Positions 20,053 through 28,957 of a stretch of 64,000 bases of DNA are shown here, piece by piece. Made by a program: the position numbers and the translations under genes. A model generated the notes under the pieces. That model was not told the DNA's origin. It saw only the letters and a program-made list of their open reading frames with translations, and did not search any database. Location: NCBI GenBank assembly GCA_958295665.1, contig OY282558.1, positions 182,382,015 to 182,446,014 of the forward strand. The letters run 5' to 3'. Numbering within the stretch: position 1 is the first letter of the stretch; every line of letters starts with the position of its first letter. Source of the DNA: Tipula vernalis (Eukaryota > Arthropoda > Insecta > Diptera > Tipulidae).

Positions 20053-21636
20053 CAGCCTTGGCCAAAAATATAAAGCACCCCTATCTATTAGCATTATATA
20101 TTAATATTATGTCTTTCTAAACAATGGGTGTTAACGAACGAGTCATCCCACCGAATGCGACCCTTAATTATTGAAAATCACCAATTTTTGTTTTGTTTTA
20201 GGTTCTTAACAAGAAGTTGTAGCGTCGTAAAATTTTGTTATTTTAGTTTTGTATTTGATCGTGTGCAGTCTTCACATAAAGTGTTTTAAATCAAAAAGAG
20301 TTTTCGTAAGTTTTTTGAGAAAAAAAGTGTGTTTGTGATAATTATGCCTAAAGCGTGCCAACTCAGTGAAGGAATAAGGGCACAAATTGTGTTGTTGGAT
20401 TCCCAGGGTGTAAGCCAAATTAAAATATCCCAAAAATTAAAATGCTCTCGTGGAGCAGTTCAATCTACATTGAAGAGGGTTAAAGAGACCGGGGACTATG
20501 CCTATAAACTACGCTCAGGCAGAAATCGTATCACTTCGGTAAGAGACGATCGACAAATTGTGCGAAAATCTCTCAAAAACTGAAGAAAAACATCTGCTGA
20601 GATAGCTGCAGAGCATTTAACAGAACAAGAAATTCACATTTCGGCACGGACAGTTAGAAGAAGGCTCCTGCAAGCTGGATTGAAAGGTTCTAAGGCAAGA
20701 AAAAACCTTTGCTCTCACTTACCAACATAAAAAGTCGCTTGAGATGGGCTCGAGAACACAAACATTGGAATGACGTGGATTGGGCGAGAGTTGTTTGGTC
20801 AGATGAATCTACTTTTGAGGTAAATATAAAAAATAAATATTAAAAAATAATTAGTCAAAAAAAAATAAAAAATTGTGCTATGTATTTTAAAAGAATTAAT
20901 AGAGAAATTGATGTTAAATTTGATGGAATTCTTATAGATTTTTGGAACTCCTGGCGCAACCATCGTAAGAAGAAGAGTCGGGGAAGCATACAATCCTGAT
21001 TGATGATAGGAGGGAAGCATACAATCCTGATAGTGCCTACCGTAAATCATGGAGGGGGTAAACTGATGGTGTGGGGTTGTATGGCATCATCAGGGGTGGG
21101 AAAACTGTTGTTTTGTGAGGGTCCGATGAACAGTACCAACTATGTTACCGTCCTCGAGGCTGCATAGAATGCCTCAATTCAGCAAATCTTTGGGGAAACG
21201 GATAGTTCTTCGATAATTTATCAACAGGATAATGCCCCCTGCCATACTTCCCGCGTTACGATGAGTTGGTTTCGAAAAAAACAAATTCGAGTCATGGACT
21301 GGCCCGCCCAGTCACCAGACCTAAATCCCATTGAAAATTTGTGGTCAATTTAAAAAAAAAAAAATCAAGGATCGCAGTATGACTTCAAAGGAAGACTCAA
21401 ACGTGCGCTGACAGAGGAATGGAAAAATATATCGAGAAATACCTGCGAAAAATTAGTACGGTCGATGAATAAAAGAGTCCTGGCTGTCATCAAAGCCAAA
21501 GGAGGACCTACAAAATACTAAAATTAATAAAATATAAAAAGTATTTCCTAAAAATATTGAGTTTTAATTTTTGTCTTCATTCGTTTTGTAGATACTGCAA
21601 TTTGGGAGGGGTACTTTATAATTTTGGCCAAGGCTG
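20053..21636 (+). mobile_element. Tc1-like transposon with short TIRs
   Basis: The ends CAGCCTTGGCCAAAAATATA (left) and its complement (right, finishing 21636) match over about 28 bp and are flanked by TA (20051-20052 and 21637-21638). One decayed transposase fills it. It lies inside the minisatellite tract of the giant transposon. Confidence 0.9.
20344..21521 (+). pseudogene. Tc1-type transposase with a GT..AG intron (decayed)
   Basis: The ATG at 20344 starts MPKACQLSEGIRAQIVLLDS and two HTH units (SQIKISQKLKCSRGAVQSTL; SAEIAAEHL...ISARTVRRRL), then RVVWSDESTFE with the first catalytic Asp. A 118-bp GT..AG interval (20820-20937) follows, after which IFGTPGATIVRRRVGEAYNP resumes in phase. 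Next come [29 protein letters not shown] (second Asp) and [15 protein letters not shown] (catalytic Glu). Stops and frameshifts (near 20581, 20730, 21165 and 21350) and a 20-bp tandem duplication at about 20980-21030 disable it. Confidence 0.85.
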
Positions 21637-21638
21637 TA

Positions 21639-21760
21639 TGTACAATTGAACTTACAAAAAACGAATAAATTCAAAAGATTTCGACTGGTGACAGACTGAT
21701 GACTGACTTATGTTGTATCTATACAATTGAATTTATTTTAACGAATAGATAGATCAGTAT
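21639..21760. repeat. degenerate minisatellite block 2 of the giant transposon
   Basis: It contains ACAATTGAACTTACAAAAAA, CGAATAAATTCAAAAG, ATTTCGACTGGTG and ACAATTGAATTTATTTTAAC, sharing words with blocks 1 and 3. Confidence 0.5.
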
Positions 21761-22734
21761 CGATTTCACCTTCGTGAAAAATAGACGTAAAATCGATGTC
21801 CGCATAATTAATTCAAATTAATATAATAAAAAAGTGCAGTGTACGGCCCGAACCGCAACAATGATCGCGAACTATATTAGATGGGACTAAATAGAGAACT
21901 TATGGGTAAACAGTGAAACTAAAATGGACAAAGCGCAACACATCCCAAAGAAACAAACAATAATGTACAAGAAATATACACGAATGACAAACTTAACTAT
22001 ACCGTCGTCTAATGCAACACAAAACCGCAAAGAAAAAATTGCTTATTGAACGAGTATCATAAACCGCGAAAAGAAACCTCAACCTATGTTTCGCCTAGAA
22101 CTAGAGTTGCGGCAAAAGAGAAAGGGTATGCGGTATATACAACCTGGAATATTAACTCTATCGCAAAATTACGGTCGAGGAACCCAAGAGTAGGACCAGA
22201 CCAATTAACCTCGTTCAATCCGTCAAGTGCTAAGAATACGGCCACAGCAAAGCTTACTGCACCTTGCACGAAGTTTGTATAATATGGTAAACTTCACGAT
22301 TCGAAGCAGTGCAATAAGGTAGAAAACTGTCCTACGGTAAAACGATAGTAACGCTGGCGAAAATCATACCGCAAATTATAGAGGTTGCCCAGTTTATTTG
22401 GATTTGAATCTTAAAAGTAATCCAAAATTGCGATATGAGCAAATAGAGCTCAATACAAATTACAATCAAAGAACTTTGACGCCAAGTACTTCAATTGTTC
22501 AACAAACCGAAAATTCAGGCGGATCGCACCTAAGCAAACATTCTGAATGGTGCCGCTGCGAAAGCTAAAGTTAATTTGCTTGAAAAAGAAGTATCAATTT
22601 ATGCAACGGTAAACAAACTAACCGAAACGATTCAAAGTTTCATGATTGATATATGATGGAGAAACAAATGAGCATGATTATGCAAAATATGAACACACTA
22701 ATGCAAATTATCGTCAAAAACCAAAACTGACTAT

Positions 22735-23380
22735 GCTAAAAATGGCTATTTGGAATGCGACTAGTCTTTCACAGTACAAAGCTGAGTTGCAAGCCTTTCT
22801 TCTCATCGAGCACAATATAGAAATCATGCTAATATCAGAAAAACGATTCACGAACAAAATTTTTTTTTAAATTAACGGATATTCAGTAAACGATGCCCAA
22901 CACTCGGATGGAAAAGCACACGGTGGGACTGATGCCGTCTTGATCAAAAAAACAATGAAACATTAGGAACCAAGCAAGTATGAAAAAGAGCACATCCAAG
23001 CAACTAATATTTGTCTAGAAGAATGGTTTGAAAAATGTATAATATCGCTCGTTTACTGCCCCCCAAAACATGCAACCAAGTGAGCAACAAAATTCCTTGC
23101 GGGTAGCGAATACAACGCTAAACATAACAATGGGGGTCAAGATTGTCGACACCAAAAGGCAAATAACTTTACGAAGCTTTAAAGGAGCAGCCTCTGGATT
23201 ATTGATCTGTTGACTCAACTTACTGGTCACGGACCAAAAGCAAGTTGCTGATTTAATTGACTTCTCTGTAACTAAAGGCATTCCACATATGTATGTATGT
23301 GACGGCAGCCGATTGCTACGATCTATCTTCCGATCACTCACCGGTAATAGTAACAGTGAGTACCGATGCCCTAACGTCGA
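22735..23380 (+). pseudogene. Jockey ORF2 endonuclease fragment
   Basis: Forward frames read MAIWNATSLSQYKAELQAFL, then MLISEKRFTN, INGYSVNDAQHSDGKAHGGT, EEWFEKCIISLVYCPPKHAT, a degraded FLAGSEYNAKHNNGG and an ending near DLSSDHSPV-like sequence at 23320-23360. This is the AP endonuclease of a Jockey LINE, colinear with the copy at 1867-2478 (ILCWNANGL, ITETHF, YCPPKH, GGDFNAK). Several frameshifts and stops make it a fossil; no reverse transcriptase follows. Confidence 0.75.
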
Positions 23381-23439
23381 ACAGAGAACTTCCGGTCTGT
23401 ATAAATTTATTAAATGTTTAGGTAATACATTTCAGTAAA

Positions 23440-24332
23440 ATGGAGGTGTGGCCAACACAGGGCTTTCTTTTACGAACAGAGCATTTTGAGAAAATTGTTA
23501 TGCAAAATTCTGCAAAATTTATTTTTTTGTATTTTTTTGTTATTTTTTTTCTTCTAATTTTTCATAATTTCATAATAGTACAGATAAGAATATCAATTGA
23601 AGCAAGTCCGAATGATTTTGCGATTTTTTGAAATGGAACCCAATATAAAATATGTCTGTAATATTTTATTTTGGGCTCAAAATGATTCAAGTAACACCAT
23701 CTATCCTATTTGTAATGGATCCTAGTTATCCTGTTCCTATCTTTATTTTTATTTGTTATATATTATTTTAAAGTTAAATTAATAAAGCAAAAATTCTAAT
23801 TGTAATTTTTTACAACAAAAATAGGCTAAATCACCTAAAAAATGTTGAGCTTATTAAACCTTGTCTCTAATAACTGTCTTTCTTTTGTTAAATGTTAGAC
23901 GGAACCTTAGTAATAATAATTTAATTTGGGTGAGTTCCAAGTTTTGGGTTCCAGAATGAATTGCCAAAAATTTGTTCAGCTTGAAACATCTGATATTCTT
24001 ATCTGTGATAATAGTTTTTCTGTAAATCTCATACTTTTTGAGATATTGGCAAAATAAATGTTCTGGCTCAGGAGAGTGGCCACTTTCGTTAAGCCGATTT
24101 GGACTAAAACTTATTGAGACCTCCCAATTTTTGAAAAAAAACTTAAATATGAAGTTTCAGTTCGATTGGTTAAACCATCATCTAGGCTGTAGAGAGAACA
24201 CAGACAGACACCACTTCGAAACCCACTTTTCGGACTCAAGGTACTTCAAAACAGATAAATTTCCAAAAATCGCAAGGTCGAAAATTTTCTTGATTACTAT
24301 ACTTTATTTTACTAACGTAAAAGAAAGTAATA
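23440..24332. repeat. dispersed repeat A, copy 2
   Basis: Starts ATGGAGGTGTGGCCAACACA-like and ends CGTAAAAGAAAGTAATAA as at 8421-8869. It is longer, with about 440 extra internal bases (around 23530-23990). Shared blocks: GAGAGTGGCCACTT, GAAGTTTCAGTTCGATTGGT and TTCGAAACCCAC. Confidence 0.65.
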
Positions 24333-24494
24333 ATCTAAATAAATTAAATTGGGAACACTAATAATACATAAGTATTAACATTGGGTTATACCTAAATATT
24401 TAATAATTTTAGCTTAAGATTTGAATATTTTTTGTTAATTTATTTTTTAGAAAGATTCAAGAATAAAGCTATTGGCTGCATTTAAAAAAAAAAA

Positions 24495-24680
24495 ATACGA
24501 TTAAATTCAAGAGATTTCGACTGGTGGTGGTGGTTAATATGTTGTATCGACAATTCATTTGTAGGTAGTTTTCCGATCGACTAAGATGAATAAATTCAAA
24601 GGTATTTTCGACAGAATCGGTAAATATCGACAATTGAATTTAATAAGATGAATACACTCAAAGTAATTTTTACAGTCGCG
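24495..24680. repeat. degenerate minisatellite block 3 of the giant transposon
   Basis: It contains TTAAATTCAAGAGATTTCGA, GATGAATAAATTCAAAGG, ATCGGTAAATATCGAC and AATTGAATTTAATAAGATGA. It shares words and word order with blocks 1 and 2. Confidence 0.5.
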
Positions 24681-24769
24681 GCTAAAATGATAGAACTTTT
24701 TATAATTGAGTTCTGTAATATAATCATAAAATAAAATTTAGCCGATTAGTAATGTGATTCTTAGTGGTG

Positions 24770-24775
24770 TTTATT
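24770..24775 (-). other. polyadenylation signal of the 1,108-aa gene
   Basis: AATAAA on the minus strand, about 25 nt after the stop codon. Confidence 0.5.
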
Positions 24776-24799
24776 ATAAATTTTAAATGAGACAAATAT

Positions 24800-27700
24800 T
24801 CAACAATATTTACACTTATTATCTTTAATAATATCTGGCCTGATGTTACTACACCTAATATGGGTATTTCTTTTACATATTTTGCACGAATTGTGTTCCT
24901 CTGCTACATCAACTGGTGTAAAACATATAATACAATTGAAGGGTTCATTAACAGATCTCTCCAAAATAGTTTTTTTCAGATTTATGCGGTATGCAGACAT
25001 AGCTTTATTATATTCCTCTATTTTGTTCGAATGTACATCATTAATAATAGTATTATTGGATAAATTATCTACTGCGTAGCATACTAAAGGTCCACAATTG
25101 AAAGAATCTTGTTGTATTGGTAAGCTATAATTTGCGCGAAACTGAAATGTTGACTTTGCTTCTCCCCAAAATTCTTCCATTTCATTATAAAAATGTGTAG
25201 CTTTCTTGCATAGTTGATGATTAAGAACGCCTGGATTGATAGGGTCATACGAGGCAACCGAGTGTTTAAGGATATCGATAATTATTATTATCCAATGGTT
25301 CCCATTTATCAAATAAGGAATGTAAATTTTGTCTTTTCCTTTGCAAATTTCAAAGACTAAATTATCTTTTAAAGCAGTTCGAGAGTCCGTATTAAAAATT
25401 GAACGTTGTTGGTACATATCAAGAAAAATATCATTTGTATCTAATAATAACACACTGCAGGCAACAAATAACGCGTTTGCAGTTAAATAGTTTCTTCCAT
25501 TTAACGAACAGTAACAATTATTTGTTAGTGTTGCTACTCTATGATCGTCCAATTTAAATTTTAATATTTCAAAGCAATCACCTTTCTCCGTCATTTTATT
25601 AAAATACTCCATACGGGTCATGTCAAAAAATTCTAATTTTTTACGAATAATTAGCTTATTTAGAACTCTTCTTCCGGAATATTTAGATTTATTTCTGATG
25701 TTTTTCCTTCCCCACCGTTCCTCTGCGTCCAAGTTACTTGGGCTTTCTTCGTCGGCCATGTGCCGTTTAGGTGTAGATTCTGGAGTTCTAAATATATTGT
25801 TACGTCTTTTTTCTGATGGTCTTCTTCGCGCTACCATATGATCTGAAAGTTGGATATTATTTCGAACTAACTCATTAGTTTTGTTCAGTTCTTCTACAAA
25901 TCGACCAAGTTTTAAATTTGTTTTTTTTATTAAATTGTTTTTAATAAGGTTAAACCAATTTTCAACTGACGCATTTGAAGGTCTATTTTGTTCCCCAAAA
26001 TATTTTAAAAAAATTGTTGCCCATAGAGGTAAATATGTAAAATACCTCCTTATACAAAATAAAACAAAATCATTGCAAAAGTAAGGATTTTGTTCCAAAT
26101 CTTTCGCATTTTTTTCTAAATTTTTAATTTTATCTGTGATTTTTAAATACAAGTTAAAAAATATATTGTAGTAAGGAGAGTTCTGTTCATTACCTTCATT
26201 TTCCTCTTCATTATCACCTTTCAAATTTTGTTGCTCCATATTAATATTAATCCTTTCTAAAACTGGTTCCGAAATTTGGTATTCCACATACTTTAAAAAC
26301 TCTTCGTAAGCCTCAATAAATAATTTATTTTTATGGTTTGAGCAACACATATTGCAAAAAATTTCAAAAAGCTTCTCAATTTCTGTAAAACTTTTACAGT
26401 CTATAATTAAAAAAAACATTATCATTATAAATTCCCTTAGAATTTTCGAGCAATGTGGGATTTTTGAATTAATCTGCCGTATTATAATTGCTGAAAAGTG
26501 AGAGCAACATATAAAAATACCTATTAAATTTTTAATATTACTTTTATGAACTAAAATCGAGTAAGTCGTTTTTAAATAAATGGTCAAAGACATGGAATTC
26601 ATAACAAGGATTGTACTATTTATAAACACCCAGGACCAATCGGAAACAAAATATTTAGGTAGGTGGATTTTGGGGTTAGCCCTATCAATTTCCCTTTTGA
26701 ATTTAGATAAAAAAGAAATAATCGTTGAAGTGTCATGTTCGGCACTAATTAATTCACTAATTGGGAAAATTATGTTATTAATGTTAACCACACAAACATA
26801 GTAGTAAATTCTAGGGTAGCTATGTTGGTCACAACATTTCATTTTACGAACTAGCCCTCCGGTAGCATCAATATATACTGGAATACCACCTGCTCTGTTT
26901 AAAACCCGTAAATTTGGTTGACGCATTAAAATAATAAACAAAGGATTACCAGCAAAATAAACATAATTATGAGAATCGTCTTTTCGGTTTACGCGATAAA
27001 TTACATCCATCAAATCGCAACCTTTAACTAAATCTTGCAACAACAATCTTTCAGATCGGGCTTTTCGAAATATATTTGGTTGCTTAATGTGCTGCGTATT
27101 TCCAACACGAAGAAGATTGAAATCAACTTCCTTATTATTTTCTAAATATGCAACGTATGGAAGTTTATTCTCCATTTTTGATTGCATATGTAATCTCTCT
27201 TGACCTCTCAATTGTACGAATTCTTTTATTAGACCATGTGACTCAACATCCTTTCCTTTAGTCCACACTTCCATTAAGTCTCCTCTAATAAGAAATTTAT
27301 ATTTCTGTTTATGAATTGAATATTTGCAGTTTGCATATTGAACTAATTGCAAGAGATGTTTATTAAAGTTCATTGTACCAAATGATAACACACAATTATT
27401 TTTTATTCGTGTAAGAGCACATCTAATTGCAGTGCGTAATGCCTCTTTGGTCCATCTTTCACAAATATTAACCTCTATTTTCATTGTTCCACGGGAATAC
27501 CATTCATTAATTGTTGGACTTATTATAACAATCGGTAGGTTGTTAAATAAGTCGACATCAACAATATCTGCCATACTATCCTTTTGAAGTAACATTGGAT
27601 TACATTCATTTTCATCAATTACATCAGGTAAGTTTGTATTGGATGTAACAATAAACATTGGTTCTGAAACATCAATATTATCATTAGGTATTTGAATATT

Positions 27701-28126
27701 TCCAACGGACATTAGTTCAAAATTATGAGAATTATTAAAAAAACTATTGTCACTTTCTTTACTCTTATAAGAGAACTCAGAAGAACTCAAAACATGTGGA
27801 ACAAGTTCAGGTAACAAAATGTCGTTATTTGAATTCGAATTGTCAGGTACCTCTCCATATTTTCGATTCCTTTTTCTATAAAGATTATAAATTTTCATGC
27901 GATTTTTCGATGAATTCTTGACCTTCAAAGAGCGACAAATTATTTTCATAAATGGAGAATTACTTCTACCAAATTTAATATTTTGTTGACCAAACAAATT
28001 TAAAAGTGTGGTTCGCAGAGTCTTGCTATTTAATTTGATCCTATTTAGCTTCTGTTTGAAATTCACAGAAAATCGCCCTTCTACGTTGGTTAAATTACGA
28101 TTTTTTTTTCGTTTTAGGTTGCCCAT
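24800..28126 (-). CDS. DDE transposase - Ulp1-type protease - PHD-like finger fusion (1108 aa)
   Basis: One uninterrupted frame. The N-terminus (1-100) is basic and low-complexity. Residues about 205-600 look like an RNase H-fold transposase, with the first acid at D420 in VYIDATGG, the second at D496 in FVSDWSW, a Cys/His patch at 540-543, and a third acid at E722 in RPSNASVENWF. Residues about 860-1030 form a C48-type (Ulp1/SENP) cysteine protease: H944 in GNHWI, D961 in SYDP, Q1005 and C1011 in QQDSFNCGP. Residues 1065-1108 give a complete C4HC3 PHD/RING-like finger: CIIC, CKIC, H1089, C1092, CKYC. Presumed role: mobilising the 29-kb element; the protease could act on SUMO-like partners. 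KDZ transposases carry comparable fusions, so that family is my best guess. No stops or frameshifts, unlike nearly all neighbours. Splicing was not needed to read it. Confidence 0.82.
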   Translation of the reverse strand: MGNLKRKKNRNLTNVEGRFSVNFKQKLNRIKLNSKTLRTTLLNLFGQQNIKFGRSNSPFMKIICRSLKVKNSSKNRMKIYNLYRKRNRKYGEVPDNSNSNNDILLPELVPHVLSSSEFSYKSKESDNSFFNNSHNFELMSVGNIQIPNDNIDVSEPMFIVTSNTNLPDVIDENECNPMLLQKDSMADIVDVDLFNNLPIVIISPTINEWYSRGTMKIEVNICERWTKEALRTAIRCALTRIKNNCVLSFGTMNFNKHLLQLVQYANCKYSIHKQKYKFLIRGDLMEVWTKGKDVESHGLIKEFVQLRGQERLHMQSKMENKLPYVAYLENNKEVDFNLLRVGNTQHIKQPNIFRKARSERLLLQDLVKGCDLMDVIYRVNRKDDSHNYVYFAGNPLFIILMRQPNLRVLNRAGGIPVYIDATGGLVRKMKCCDQHSYPRIYYYVCVVNINNIIFPISELISAEHDTSTIISFLSKFKREIDRANPKIHLPKYFVSDWSWVFINSTILVMNSMSLTIYLKTTYSILVHKSNIKNLIGIFICCSHFSAIIIRQINSKIPHCSKILREFIMIMFFLIIDCKSFTEIEKLFEIFCNMCCSNHKNKLFIEAYEEFLKYVEYQISEPVLERININMEQQNLKGDNEEENEGNEQNSPYYNIFFNLYLKITDKIKNLEKNAKDLEQNPYFCNDFVLFCIRRYFTYLPLWATIFLKYFGEQNRPSNASVENWFNLIKNNLIKKTNLKLGRFVEELNKTNELVRNNIQLSDHMVARRRPSEKRRNNIFRTPESTPKRHMADEESPSNLDAEERWGRKNIRNKSKYSGRRVLNKLIIRKKLEFFDMTRMEYFNKMTEKGDCFEILKFKLDDHRVATLTNNCYCSLNGRNYLTANALFVACSVLLLDTNDIFLDMYQQRSIFNTDSRTALKDNLVFEICKGKDKIYIPYLINGNHWIIIIIDILKHSVASYDPINPGVLNHQLCKKATHFYNEMEEFWGEAKSTFQFRANYSLPIQQDSFNCGPLVCYAVDNLSNNTIINDVHSNKIEEYNKAMSAYRINLKKTILERSVNEPFNCIICFTPVDVAEEHNSCKICKRNTHIRCSNIRPDIIKDNKCKYC

Positions 28127-28628
28127 TATAAAAAAATCCTCAATTCAAAAGGATATAGCTAAAAGTTAATCTGGTCCGTATTCAATAAACAAGGACAAAA
28201 TAAACAATCCACAAAATTGTGGTTGATAATTCTGATAACGTACCAATCAGTAAACTAGCTAGAATTAGCCAATCAATAAATGTAGAATCAAGAATAAAAG
28301 AATGTCCAAAAGAAAGCCGGGTCTGTAGTTTTAAAAAAAACTTTTTATAAAAAACACTATTACAACACAATACGAATACTCAAAAAATAATACGAAATGA
28401 ACAGCTCAAGGTCTGAAAATGTATTAAAACGAAACAGATTTTTTTTTTCCTTTTATACTCTCGGCAAATTTTTTGTTTTTGTATTACTTGTTTACTTAAA
28501 ATAATCGTATGTAGAATGTGTAGTTAGTCATAGTGTAGTTAATAGCATATAAAAGTTCTGATTTATTCGGAAAATATAATGTTATTGTTTTAGGATGATA
28601 ACATCTCGATAAATAATGAAATGCAACG
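28127..28628. other. upstream region of the 1,108-aa gene
   Basis: AT-rich leader between the transposase start and the satellite array. A 62-codon minus-strand ORF (28182-28370) has no recognisable motif and is probably fortuitous. The promoter of the transposase should lie here, or in the first satellite units, but I see no diagnostic element. Confidence 0.4.
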
Positions 28629-28957
28629 CTAAATGTAGTGAGTTATTCAATTTCCACTGAACATCTTAGATCAAATAACTATAAACTATGCAAATTTACC
28701 ATCGATCTCGTAATGTATTTTCGTTAGCATATCGGATTAGCAATGTCTGTGCAAATTTTCAGAAAGTTGTCATGGGGTTTACTACCCTTAGTAAGCAATA
28801 TTACATTTAGTGTGTTATTCAATTTACATTGAACAACTTAAATTAAATAACTGTAAATTATGCGAATTTACCATCGATCTCGTAATGTTTTTTGGTTAGC
28901 ATATATCAGATTAGCAATGTATGTGCAAATTTTCAGAAAGTTGTCATGGAGTTTACT
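28629..28957 (-). repeat. two 172-bp satellite monomers in inverted orientation
   Basis: Landmarks appear as complements (CCATCGATCTCGTAATG, CAATATTACATTTAGTGTG) and recur 172 bp apart (28631 versus 28803). They are more divergent than the direct units, especially the outer one. At 28957 the orientation flips at a short irregular junction (CCTTATGCTAACCCGCTATG). Confidence 0.85.

Larger units (their letters stand above)
21830..24494 (+). mobile_element. decayed Jockey-clade LINE copy (approximate limits)
   Basis: A recognisable Jockey ORF1/ORF2 junction lies at 22560-23380. An AATAAA followed by a 3' poly(A) run (about 24482-24494) is a plausible 3' end. The stretch 21830-22560 has ORF1-like lysine/asparagine-rich frames but no clear zinc knuckle. 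Repeat A copy 2 lies within the 3' part. The 5' limit is a guess from where the minisatellite ends. Confidence 0.45.

Noticed and set aside
22046..22282. 78-codon ORF and its antisense partner as genes
   Set aside because: They lie in the decayed 5' part of a Jockey-like copy and show no domain.
28182..28370. 62-codon minus-strand ORF as an upstream exon of the transposase
   Set aside because: No matching splice sites in phase and no motif; the transposase has its own good ATG at 28126.
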